A stretch of 64,000 nt of DNA. It comes from Tausonia pullulans. Lineage: Eukaryota > Basidiomycota > Tremellomycetes > Cystofilobasidiales > Mrakiaceae. The stretch lies in contig OX637621.1 of assembly GCA_951802195.1 (NCBI GenBank), positions 1 to 64,000 on the forward strand, in the 5' to 3' direction. Shown here in pieces: positions 1-10,300 of this stretch (position 1 is its first letter; the number at the start of each line of letters is the position of its first letter). Below the pieces are notes generated by a model, which ran no database searches, was not told the origin of the DNA, and saw only the letters and a program-made list of their open reading frames with translations. The position numbers and the translations under genes were made by a program.

Positions 1-191
1 ACCGACCCAACCTACCGACCCAACCTACCGACCCAACCTACCGACCCAACCTACCGACCCAACCTACCGACCCAACCTACCGACCGACCCAACCTACCGA
101 CCCAACCTACCGACCCAACCTACCGACCCAACCTACCGACCCAACCCAACCTACCGACCCAACCTACCGACCCAACCTACCGACCCAACCT
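1..191. repeat. C-rich 13-bp tandem array, telomere-like
   Basis: Fourteen head-to-tail units fill this stretch. Twelve are the exact 13-mer ACCGACCCAACCT. One unit (79-95) repeats the ACCG part and is 17 bp; one (135-152) repeats the CCCAA part and is 18 bp. After 191 the sequence becomes unique. The C-rich strand reads 5' to 3' from the window edge inward, which is the orientation of a left telomere; the G strand unit is AGGTTGGGTCGGT. Both odd units look like template slippage within one unit, as telomerase makes. It could also be an ordinary subtelomeric satellite, because the window edge need not be the contig edge. Confidence 0.75.
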
Positions 192-1767
192 GCCATCGAG
201 TCGTCGATCGTTTCCCTTCCCTAATCAGCTAACGACTTTCTGCTTACACACTCAGACCCTGGCCTTCCTTGTTCCAGCACTTCAATACTCGTAGCTCTCC
301 CTTCGATTCCTTCTCCGTTCCCGACCTCAATCCTCATCATCTCGCCGACTGAGATTTGGCCCTTCAAATCGCTACCGCAGCGGCGTCTGTCAGCTTGCTA
401 GCCTACGTCTTGTCTCTATGAATTGATCCAGACTTGTTTGCTCTTTCCTCTAGGCTCATTCCTTGAATATCAACCCCATCCCTATAAAATCTAGACGGCG
501 ATCGGGTAAGATAACAAACAATGGCAATTATTAAACTAGTCTGCTGACTCAAAGAAACAGAGGCACGCCAATGGATAAGATCTCAGAAACTTTCGAAACA
601 ATCGACCAAATTTCCTTGTCGCAAACCTGAGGTCCTTCTCGATCATATCGAAACCCATGGTCTGAGCGAGCGACTGTGTAGAATGAGATAGGTAATTTTG
701 GATGAGGCTGACCGGCTACTCGGGCTGGTGTGTCTTTTCGTCTGCAGTCAGTTGTATGTTTGGATGATCAAGCACTTGAGCAGGGGTTCAGGAAGGAGAT
801 TGACAAGATTCAGTCCTCATTTCCCAACAGGAATCAGCAGCCCCGGCAGACCTTACTCGTACGTGTTTATCATTGTTTTTATGGAGATTAAATAACATTG
901 TCGTTGCATATGATGCTGACGAAGACATGTAATTCTCTGCAACCATACCTGATGAGGTCCATTCCATGGCCAATCTGGCACTTCTGCAGGTTCTCAAGGA
1001 TTTACCACATAGGCTTCGCGCCTATATGGCTGTCAGAATCTTGCGGACCCGCCACTTCCCCTCCGCGCCTACGTACTTCGACCTGACTTACCCGGCTTCC
1101 ACACTTCGGCCGCTCTTCAGCCACACTATCACACACTCTTTGTTTTCTTACCCTTAGCCCATAAGACACTCAGTTCATCGTACCTTTTGTTCTGCACTCT
1201 GACTATCATTTTCGATAAACCTGCCTAAGACCTCGAAGCTAGCTTGTGTCACTGCTAGCACTTCTGTCTACTATTCCACCTATACCCCCCCCCCCTTATC
1301 ACCCATCCTCATCAGCCCTTGACCCTTGGGCTAATCCTAACATCGGGTTTAACTGGACGGCTGCGGGCTCAAGTCTCTGTCGCTGCTCTTGAACACCGGT
1401 ATCCTTTGGAAAGAAGTGATGATGGACGCTCTTAGAAGCGAGACAAGGAAGAGACGAGACATGCTCCGGGAGAAAGAAAATCAAGCATGACTTGGGCTCC
1501 AAGGTCGCAACCCTTCGTGATGAACTTCGACCGCTAAAATCATGAGCACATACTGAGGTGAAGTATGGACAGACAAGGCCAGACGATGCTGGACTGCAGA
1601 ACCTTGGCCAAACACCACAATCCTGGGATTTCTACCCTCAAGGGAGGCAAGACAGGAGATGCAAAGTATATCAATATATCACAAGGTCATAACAAGGCCC
1701 AGCAGCACACACCACCACAGATCCCGAAGAAACAGATAATGAGAACAGAAAAGTCGTGAATCGGAGC
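192..1767. other. No gene recognised, possible subtelomeric stretch
   Basis: Between the tandem array and the 3' end of the permease gene I see only short unconvincing reading frames on both strands. There is no codon bias, no splice-bounded exon and no conserved motif. A C11 tract lies near 1287-1297. The position next to the telomere-like array would suit a gene-poor subtelomere. Confidence 0.5.
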
Positions 1768-3983
1768 TCAGAGAGTGTAGACGAACTCGTCATTCTGGAA
1801 CAGTAGCGCAAGGGCAGAAGTCAGCCCAAGTCCCTCGCTTACACTGGGAGAAACTCTAAGACACGCACCTTGAAGTCCGATATGTCCAAGAAGGCATTTG
1901 CACCGAGGGCGGAGGTTCCCTTATCGCCTGTCTCTTCGTCGATGGTAGCCGGGGTGGCAGCGACGTACTTGTGGTCCATCGAGCGGTCGTGAATCTTAGC
2001 GGGCTTGCCGTTCTTGACGCGCTCGGCCTCCTTCCGCTTGTTCATGGCCATGAAGAGACCCATAAGAATGAGGACGAGACCGATGGAGGCGACAAAAATG
2101 CCCATGACGCCTGTGAGTCCGGGCTTGTACGCAGGCTTGTCCTTGTCCTTGAAGAGAAGGGGTCCGACGATGTTGCCGGTCGAGGCTCCGGCCTGGTAAA
2201 GCGACATCATGACCGAGCGCTTGGTCTGGCCACCGACGTTGGCGGCAATCCACGAGACGATGAGCGGGTTGCAGGCGAAGAGGAAGGCGATAAGATAGTA
2301 ACCGGTAAGGAGGGGTCCGGTATGCTCCTTGCCGCGGCCAAGGGCGAACAGCATAACAGATCCGACGACACAGGGGACGAGGAAGAGGGCGAGCATGACG
2401 CTCTTGCGCTTGAAGCGCTGGGCGCAGTAAGACTGGGAGAGAGATCGCGCGAATGTCAGCCGACGATCGATGGACAGGAGGGAAGCGCTGGCGACTGCGA
2501 ACGCACAGCGAGCATGATGACGATGAATTGGAGAAAGCCGAAGGGGATGTTGAGTAGAATGGTGGTCTGCGAGTTGAAGCCGAAACCCGAAATAATCTGC
2601 GGAGCGAAGGGAATCAGCGGGAGGATCTGGATGAGCAGAGATGGGCGCATTACTCACAAGAGGCCCAAAGACATTTGTGACCGAGGCACCAAGATTGATA
2701 CAGAACGTGATACCAACCCACATCCAGCTGAAGGGACTCCACAAAGCCTCGACGGCCTGGTTGATTTGGAACTTTCCGTCCATCTTTCCGGCGTTGTTGT
2801 CGCGGAGGCGCTCGGTAGCCCAGACCCTCTCCTCCTCGGTGCTGCAGCGCAGAGAAGGGAGCGCGTCAGCGACGGCTCGTCACCGGGAGCGCCCAATCGG
2901 ACTCACAGGAAGCGAGCAGTAGCGGGAAGGTTATCGATCTTCCACCAGATAAGGGGAGCGGTGGCGGCGGTGACGAATCCGACAATTAGGAAGAGAATTT
3001 GCCACGATGCGAACTTGCCGCCAACGATATGAGAGAGCGCCCACGCGAGGAGGGATCCGAGCATGGAGGAAATGCCGTCTAGAGCGAGAAAAGTCAGCGT
3101 GGCACACTCGCAGACTGGAAGACGGAGACGACGCGGACTCACTGGTTCCGTACCAGAGGGCGACACGGAGGGGTTGTTCCGAGCGACGGTACCAGGTGGC
3201 GGTGATCATGGTGAAGAGGGGCAGACAGGCGGCCTCAAAGAGTCCGAGGAGGAAGCGGCAGGCGAGCAGGGTGCTGTAGCTCTTGGAGAAGCCGAGACCG
3301 CACGTGGAAATTCCCCAGCAGAAGACGGTGACGGTCATGAGAATGCGTGGAGGGACCTTGACGATGAGGAAAGCTATAAGAGGCTGAGCCCCAACTGTGA
3401 CAGTGAACAGGAAGAGGGAAGTATCAGAATGGGCAATTCGAGTTCCCGTCTGATGAAGTGCGACCACCATCTCCGCCTGGACTCACGCTGTGCCCAGTAT
3501 CCCGAGGAACCGATGAGCGAGTACTGATTGCCGACGAGCTTGGCATCGGTGCGCATGCCAAAGATGGCAGCATATCCGACGACGGTCTTGTCGAGGATCT
3601 GTAGGAAGTAGACCCACATGAGAATTGGGAGGATGGTCCGGTCGATCTTCTTGCGGACATGGACGGACTCTACAGGAGGGAGAGACGAAGGCCATGAGGC
3701 GGCGTAGGCAGGAGACTACGTCAGTGACACGGGAGCCGCACAGGCCGCAGGCGTCGACGGAGAAAGTGGTGCGCACGCTCATCCGTCATGAAAACCCGGG
3801 TCTCATCCATATGCTCAAGGATGTTCTTATCACTGCCAATAGAATAGAAATAAGAGTACAGATCAGTTCAGGAAATGATTCTGAAGGGAAGCAAGCTAAG
3901 CGTGAAAGCGTGAAAGAGACGCACTAGTCAATGTCCTCGATGTGCTCCTCAACGCCCTTGGTGTCGTGTTTGACGTCGGACAT
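1768..3983 (-). CDS. MFS permease, Dal5/allantoate (ACS) family
   Basis: A plasma-membrane transporter of the anion:cation symporter family, which imports organic acid anions such as allantoate, nicotinate or related compounds. Nine exons: 3925-3983, 3777-3832, 3487-3669, 3143-3394, 2907-3078, 2658-2841, 2507-2596, 1869-2432, 1768-1794; 528 residues. The protein has a short acidic N-terminus, then about 12 hydrophobic segments. Family features seen are the first-helix region LQILDKTVVGYA, the motif RFLLGLFEAA, the mid-loop ending in TEEERVWATERLRDNN, and a C-terminal tail ending FLDISDF-KNDEFVYTL, matching the family ending 'DlTDxxNpxFrYvL'. That ending fixes the last intron and the stop. Substrate cannot be told from sequence. 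Confidence 0.88.
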
Positions 3984-5698
3984 GGCTTGTTCTCCTTGCT
4001 GCTGCGTTGGTTTCTGAAGTGGGGGATCGGCGAGGGAAAGGTCGGGATATATGTGGGGTATGGGGGGGGAGGGGCAATGTGAAAAGCAAGAGGTGGTGGG
4101 AGGGTGTTGGAGAAGACAGAAACATGAAGAACTAGGTTAAAAGGGGCAGGCTGTACTCAGCTGAAGTTGAAGGCAGGCGCGGGGTGATGATCTGAGCCTC
4201 CGGGTCCAGCCAGGTCAGGAGGAAGAAACCGAATCTGCCGTCCGATCGCTCGGTCGCCCGATGGCCCGGTAGTCCGGAGGAAGAGCTCCGACTGACAACC
4301 AAGTCCAGTGTTCTCATTGACGTCTTCAGCCGTCGGCCACCGTGGACCCGCTTTTCCTGGCCATCTCTCGAAATTGTTCCTTTGGGTGATCTCGCGTCCC
4401 TTGGTTCCTGCTCCGTTTTTCGACTGACCGCCCCAGGCTCGAGCCTCAGCAGGTGTAAATCTTCAGCTTGCACACATCGCTTCAGCCTTCAGGCCAGCCC
4501 GGCCTATTTGTTGTTTGGCCTTCTTTCTCTCGAAGATGCTCCCAGGTTGGAGACTTACGCCTGGTGCTGGTGAGCTACAATGGGGTTCTGTAAGCGGATG
4601 AAAATAGTGTTTCTTGAGCAGGATCAAACTCGAGTACGGTCACCGAGTCCTTCGTGCCTGTCACTTCTGTTGAAGATTAAGAAGGCCAGATTTTGACCCT
4701 TGTCTCAAATTGGCGTGCGCGGTTCCTCATGTTAGATCTTCTCCCGCTCATGCTCTCTGGTTGTGGTGAGCCTCGGCCAGGCCGCGGGTACCTCTTCTGA
4801 ATTTCTCCAGAAAACTGGGTCGGGTAGTTGATAGGCCTAGCCCTTTGGCGATGCGGTTATTCATTCGCGCAGCACAGGTCGATGTTCGGTTTATTTATAA
4901 AACGGCTACAGACGCTTCCTGGGTATCTTTCTTCACCAATGTCAGCTGGTACCAGCTAACAGGGTGGTATTAATTGGCCTGGACTTCGTCCCGTATCCCT
5001 CGATTGGGATAGACATCGGCAAAGGAAAGAATCTTAGGTAGACGACGGCTCAAGACGGGAGTCAACCGCGGCGCACATTTGCCGCCTAGGCACACAGCTA
5101 TTGCAGATGCAATGCGGTGATCACTCCAGAACAGGCCAGCATTTGGGATTCATTTCTCATCCAGTTCAGTAACGGCCAATAAAAACTTGTTACGTCCCCG
5201 AGGGAGAAGTCCACTCACTCCTCCCTCTCTGGCACTCTACAGACATCAGACTCTATTTCGTCATCGTTCATATGGCTTCATACTTCATCCTCACTGGGTA
5301 ATGACAGCTCGCTTGATCGATTGACTCTCATTGAAGTGAGTCATTGGCAGCTAGCATGCTTAGGAGCGCTCCTGATGTCGAGGAAGCGTGTCCACAAGAC
5401 ATCTGCCCCCCAACTGAACGTCCAAAAGAGCCTGCTTAAACGCTACAGAGGTATGTAGCAGTAAATAGGCGATGTGGACAACGGTGAAGTTTGGATAGTC
5501 GTAGACGGCTGCGGGACGCAGGGAGGGTAGTGGGTGTGTGATGGAAGCAAGATATAATTGGAGGTCTGCTTGAGATGCATGAATAACCAGGTATTCCTCT
5601 CGAGAGGGCCCAGAATTGTAAGTGGAGAAGAGGGGACGTCACGGTGGTCGTTGGGGCAGAGCTTATATGTTGAACCCGTAAGATCCTGACAGTCTTGG
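3984..5698. other. Permease upstream region and gene-free stretch
   Basis: The 5' side of the permease gene begins here. On the minus strand a TATATC-like element lies about 65 bases upstream of the permease start (4047-4054) and could be a TATA box. The rest has no reading frame with codon bias or recognisable domain. TTTATTTATAAAA near 4889-4901 is AT-rich and could be a promoter or a poly(A) region, with no gene to attach it to. Confidence 0.4.
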
Positions 5699-5791
5699 TT
5701 TTTTTTTTTGTATTTAAGTCATGAGTTATACGTAGAGAACGAGGTAACCCTTTGAGAGATGGTGATTCGTAGCTAGATAGAGGGATAGCGA
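5699..5791 (-). repeat. A-tailed dispersed repeat, copy A
   Basis: Copy A of a ~90-bp sequence also found at 6099-6189 in the same orientation, about 90% identical by eye. Read on the minus strand, each copy ends in a run of A (11 here). The shared core begins GTATTTAAGTCATGAG on the plus strand. The A-tail suggests a retroposed RNA or SINE-like origin, but no RNA polymerase III boxes were recognised. A copied 3' end of an mRNA is an alternative. Confidence 0.7.
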
Positions 5792-5899
5792 AAGTGAAAG
5801 TAGGGGTGGAAGGAAAACAAAAGATGGGTAATGGACATAGGCCCATTAGAAAAGGTAAGATATTAAGATGACCAGATACACAAAGCATTGGCTATGGAC

Positions 5900-6090
5900 C
5901 ACCAGCCATACTTCCCCACCCCTGACCTGCTTTTCACCCGGGATCGATGGCGGTATCGAGTATCAGCCATCTGGCCACTGCGAGCCATCCACCTCGTACT
6001 CGACTGCCAGTGTGTCTGCCGGATCGTAGACGCGATCTTGCGAATTTCATCGCCCGTGACAGGGTTGAGGGTTGCGATCTTGATGGTGGT
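5900..6090 (-). pseudogene. Short coding-like fragment between two repeats
   Basis: On the minus strand a stretch with G/C-ending codons encodes IKIATLNPVTGDEIRKI and then, in another frame, a second protein-like run ending EYEVDGSQWPDG before a stop. The change of frame without a clear intron suggests a broken gene piece. The first run loosely recalls the N-terminal domain of copper amine oxidases ('PLTxxEIxxA'), but it is too short to assign. It lies exactly between the two A-tailed repeats. Confidence 0.3.
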
Positions 6091-6098
6091 TGAGAATC

Positions 6099-6189
6099 TT
6101 TTTTTTTGTATTTAAGTCATGAGTTATACGTGGAGAACGAGGTAACCCTATGAGAGATAGCGAGTTGTAGCTAGATAGAGGGAGAGCGG
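6099..6189 (-). repeat. A-tailed dispersed repeat, copy B
   Basis: Second copy of the repeat described at 5699-5791, in the same orientation about 400 bp away, with an A9 tail on the minus strand. The coding-like fragment starts right after its tail. Differences from copy A are scattered substitutions, mainly in the half away from the tail. Confidence 0.7.
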
Positions 6190-6218
6190 ACATGACCGAG
6201 CGCGAGAACGTCGGGCGA

Positions 6219-6336
6219 GGCGCCGTGGGAAGAGGGTTGGCCGAACCACTGGGGATGGTTGGCCGGACGGCGTGATGGGCGCCGTGAGAGGGGGGGGGGG
6301 TTGGTAACCACCAGGGATGGTGGTTGTCGGGCCTCG
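6219..6336. repeat. Two tandem ~59-bp units, each with a hairpin
   Basis: Two diverged units start with GGCGCCGTG at 6219 and 6278. Each carries GGTTGG followed by a small hairpin. In the first the stem is AACCA/TGGTT (6244-6260). In the second it is a perfect 7-bp stem AACCACC/GGTGGTT with a 6-base loop (6306-6325). The compensated lengthening of the stem in one copy hints at a folded RNA or cruciform. It ends about 55 bp upstream of the tRNA gene. Confidence 0.55.
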
Positions 6337-6391
6337 GACTGAGATTTCTCTGAAAATGTATGGTCTCATTATGTGTGGACCCAATAAACTT

Positions 6392-6465
6392 GATCGATTA
6401 GCTCAGTTGGTTAGAGCGTGGTGCTAATAACGCCAAGGTCGCGGGTTCGACCCCCTCATTGATCA
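6392..6465 (+). tRNA. tRNA-Ile, anticodon AAT
   Basis: A 74-base intronless tRNA folds by eye. It has a 7-bp acceptor stem GATCGAT/ATTGATC with one G-T pair, D arm GCTC/GAGC with AGTTGGTTA loop, anticodon stem TGGTG/CGCCA with loop CTAATAA, and T loop TTCGACC. The anticodon AAT (read as inosine) makes it isoleucine tRNA. The T stem GCGGG/CCCTC has one C-T mismatch, which is unusual for a working gene. The internal promoter boxes A and B are present, and a T5 run follows at 6470. Confidence 0.93.
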
Positions 6466-6469
6466 TGCG

Positions 6470-6474
6470 TTTTT
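6470..6474 (+). terminator. RNA polymerase III T5 terminator of tRNA-Ile
   Basis: A run of five T four bases after the tRNA discriminator base, the usual Pol III stop signal. Confidence 0.7.
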
Positions 6475-7348
6475 CATTTACCATTTCCCCTTTGATGAAA
6501 CATATTCTTTTGTCATTGAACCTCTTATTGGCTTGAAAAATGGGGATCCATCGCCAGATGGTGGTGTCGAACGTTGCCTTGATTGACCTGAATGGAAGAA
6601 GGGCGGGGCGGTGGCCTTGATCGGTCGGCAGCTACGCTTCTGCAGCGGCCCCCACTCTCAACCCTTGTCTTTGTAAAAGCTGTGGCTCTTGGATAGCTCC
6701 AACGGATACCTCTTCGCCTTGTTGCTTAACGCGACCGTCTCGCTTCCTTTTTCGCCTCTCTACCCTCTTATTTCTCTCTTCCTGACTTCCTACTTTTATA
6801 TTTCCCTCTTTCCTTTCTTTCTTTTTCCCTCTTCATCGTTCCCATCATGCCTCCGTACATTCGTCGTCAGGACGTCCTCGTCCCCTCATATGTCGAGACC
6901 ATGCGTGACCATGCGCCCGTCGCTCACGAAGGAGGGTTTGCCGCCATATAATCTCTACCTTCAACCATCATTGATCAAAGCCTTTGAAAGGTTGGTTCAA
7001 CCAGACCAGGTCTACGCGCCGATTCGCAGGCGCTTGTGCGTCCGGCGGACGCGGCGCGCGTTTCACACACATGCGCATGTTTTTTCCTTGTTGATCGCGT
7101 CCCAGCCATCGATTTCTCTACGCTATGGTTCGACTCGCTTCCGCTGTTGCTCGCTTCATCTCTCCATTACTTCATTCCGGAAGTCCCAGATCGAGCTCAT
7201 CACCGATGCCTGTCTCAAGAGAGAAAACACAAAGGACATGCATCATACACGAGCCAAATGGAGAGAAGGAGCAACGAAATAGATGACGGTGCGAGTGGAA
7301 AACAAAAGCGAAAAAAAGAAAAAAACGGTATCGCCCCCAATGGCCTGC
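6475..7348. other. Pyrimidine-rich region, no certain gene
   Basis: From about 6700 to 6846 the plus strand is strongly pyrimidine-rich, like a fungal promoter/5' leader, and runs into the small reading frame at 6847. After that no coding signal is seen until the convergent 3' end of the serine-rich gene at 7349. The end of this stretch presumably holds that gene's 3' untranslated region. Confidence 0.4.
6847..6948 (+). CDS. Possible 33-residue small ORF or first exon
   Basis: The ATG follows a long CT-rich leader and reads MPPYIRRQDVLVPSYVETM and onward for 33 codons with mostly G/C third positions, then stops at TAA. No homologue is recognised. It could be a short peptide gene, the first exon of a spliced gene whose next exon I cannot find, or a gene remnant. 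Start choice rests only on the leader and the codon bias. Confidence 0.3.
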
Positions 7349-10300
7349 TCAGGGCAATCCAACGGTCCCCTGCTTCGGGCTCACAAAGCTGCTGAGCCTT
7401 TGAAGGACGCTCGTCGGGCTCGTCGGGCTCGTCGGGCTCGTCGGCTGCTGCTGGCCCTGACCCTGGGGGAGGCTCTGCCTCCGTTCAGCGGCTGTCGTCG
7501 GGAGAGACGTCACTGGGGAGATAGTGGCCTCCTCGTCCTTGACAGAGACAGCCATGGCCTTGGAAGGCGTCGACGTCGGAAACATTGAGACCGTCCTCCA
7601 TCGGCCTACAGACCCAGTAGTCGACTCTGAGGCATCGCCGCCGACGAGTGAGGGAGCGTACTCGCTCGCTGGCGTTTGAGCGGCCGTGACGGTCGAAAGC
7701 GCGATCGTCGGCTCGCCTGCAAAGAGCGAGGGCGTTCCGGGCGAGGTCGCGGCGGCGGAGAGCGTTCCGCGAAGGGTCGAGGTGAACGAGGTCCTCGTCG
7801 AACGAACTGGGGTGCTCGTGGTGACGGAAGGGTCGTCGTAGGAGGAGGGTGATGTCGGCGTCGGGGCATGATCAAAGACATGGTGGAGGACGCTCGGCCG
7901 CTTGTGGCGTGCGGGCGTTGCGGCGGTCGCCGCGGACGGCGAAGGCGCCGCCCGGGACGAAGCAGCGGTCGAGGACGTTACGGCACGAGACGAAACCGTA
8001 GAGGGCGAGGTGCGGAGGTCGCCCACGGTCGGGGGCTCAAGATCCCGCATCGAGGGGATAGATGGAAGCCGGGGCCGAGGGCTTTCGCGATTCTCGCGGA
8101 ACCGTTGGGAAGGCGAGGACATCATGGTATGGCCTTGGGACGTTGATGGACGGTTAGAAAGATCGTATCGGTTCCCGGCTAGAGAGGAAGGTCAGCCACG
8201 TTTCGCGGTCGACGCAGAAGAGGCCCACCCACCGAGATCCGAAATGTCCCTCGAGTGCCTGTTCGATCGAGGATAGTCAAACCTCCCCGCAAGGGGGCTC
8301 TCATCTCCTCTCCTGGCCATTGCCGTTGCTCGCCCGCCGTTGCTGCCCCCCTCCCCGCCAGCAGCGGCCTCCTTCGCCAATCTTGGGAGCGAAATCATGA
8401 GACTCGTCAACCCCCTAACCTCTTCGTCGCTCGTCCGCTTTACCTCCTTCAGGATCGCATACGACCACTGAAGTTCCTCGCTTACTCCCAGAGGCACGTC
8501 GTCCTCCACCTGCGCCTCAATGAGCCGGTCCCGAACCTCGGCGAGCGCATCGGAAATCGAGGCGTTCGTCTGCTCGACGTGGCCGACGAGCTTTGACGCC
8601 CCTCGGACGACGTCTTCGTCTGCGCCACCGCTGATGCTCGATGGTGGGAGTCGTCTGAAGTATGCTTCGAGTTGGGCGAACGCCTCAAACAGGTTCCGGA
8701 TGTGCTCCGTCGAGGTCGGCTGGCCGCTGCCGCCGCCAGCGAGGCTCGCAACCGACGGCGAGGAGGGGAACTCGATCCCGCCTGCCGTCCGAGGACGAGC
8801 GAGGGCAGCGGCGGCGGCGCTACTATTAGGTGTAGAGGGTCGTCGGATCGAGCCCTGCTGCTGGTAAGAGTCGTCCGTCTGTGTGCGCCGCGCCCGGATG
8901 AGCTGCGAGGGCGAGGCTGTCGCTTCAAGCTGCAGGTTCTTGATGGACCGAACAGACCGGAGCGTCCCTCCACCAGCACCATCCGGAGGAGCCGTTCGCG
9001 GAGCGTCATCGTAGTATGCCGCCATACTCGTCGACGGCCGGATAGCTTTTTGTGCAGACGCAGCGAAATGCTGTAGTGGTTGATGGTGTCTAGCCGACAT
9101 AGCCACTGGCGTCCTCGGTGGGAACCGTCGATCAAAGTCCGCTGCCGCCCCGCCTGCCCTCGACGACAACGAGACCGTTGAGCCCGCGACGCTCTCCGGC
9201 CTCACCGATTTAGTACCAGCACCAGCAAACGACATGACGCTCTCTGCTCTCCGGATCGCTTGGTTTTCCAGCAGCTCTCGTCGCCGCTTCTCGCTCTCCG
9301 CGTTCTCCCGCTCGATCCGCTCGAGCATCTCGCGCGTGCTCACGAGTCGGCGGCGCGTCGTCGGAGGTTGATCGCTCCGGCCGCCCGCTCCGGTCGTCGT
9401 CGATGACCCCGCCGTTGAAGAACCATGGCCGTTCGCGGAGGGCCGAGAGGAAGCACTGAAGAGGTCTTGCTGGTCGTCTTCGTAAAGTCGACGATGACTG
9501 CTGCTGCTCACGACGGAGCTGCTGGCCGTCGAGGCGCGTCGGGAGGCGCGCGACCCGTCTTCCTCGCTTCCTCGCTCGCTCGCCCGCTGCTGAGTGGATG
9601 TGATGGATGAGGAGGGAAACCATGTCGGCGAGCCATCCCCACCGGCCGCCATGTCGAGAGATTTCTGGGAGAGCCATGAGCGGCGAGTCGTCTTCGATGG
9701 CTGATCAGAGGACGAGGACGAGGAGGATGGCTGCTGCACACGCGAGGCTGTCCGTGGACTTCTTTGATGCTCGTCAAGGCTCGCCCGGGCCGAGACGAAG
9801 CTGTCGGGAGAGGCGGCTCGGTCGCGGTCGCGGTCGCGGTCGAGGGAAGTGAGAGCTCGGCGGTGGGACATTGATGTGGAGGTAGAAATGAGAGACATGG
9901 AAGAGGCGTCTCGGCCGAGGGTCTTTGTGGGCTGAGGAGGCTCGGAGTAGGTCGATGACTTGAGAGACCCGGAAGGTCAGCATACATGCCTCTGGCGAGT
10001 GAAAGAGCGAAGTATTCGGAATATTCACCTGCTGTTCCGCTCGAAAATCTAAAGGAAGTGGGGCCCTCCGTCTCCCACCACTTCCGTTCCTCGCACCCCG
10101 CTCCTCTTCCTCCTGCCTCTCCAGCTGATCATCCCCCCCGGACGTGAAGTCCGACGTGAGCGAGTCCGAGCGCGAGTGCCGCCGCTGGTAGCGAGTCGTA
10201 GAAGACTCGCCCTGCCTCCGATGGTGCTTGGACGGAGAAAGCGGGGGCGAGTCCAAAATGGCAGCTGTGGCCGAAGCGAGGGCAAGAGAGGAGGTCGACA

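Noticed and set aside
1-191. CRISPR array
   Set aside because: There are no spacers. Units abut directly and the organism is clearly eukaryotic.
192-1767. LTR, reverse transcriptase or other mobile element remains in the subtelomeric zone
   Set aside because: No terminal repeats, no RT or integrase motifs and no transposase motifs were seen on either strand.
1971-3032. Long plus-strand frame of 353 codons
   Set aside because: It is antisense to the MFS permease exons and introns, has no family features, and is explained by codon bias of the real gene.
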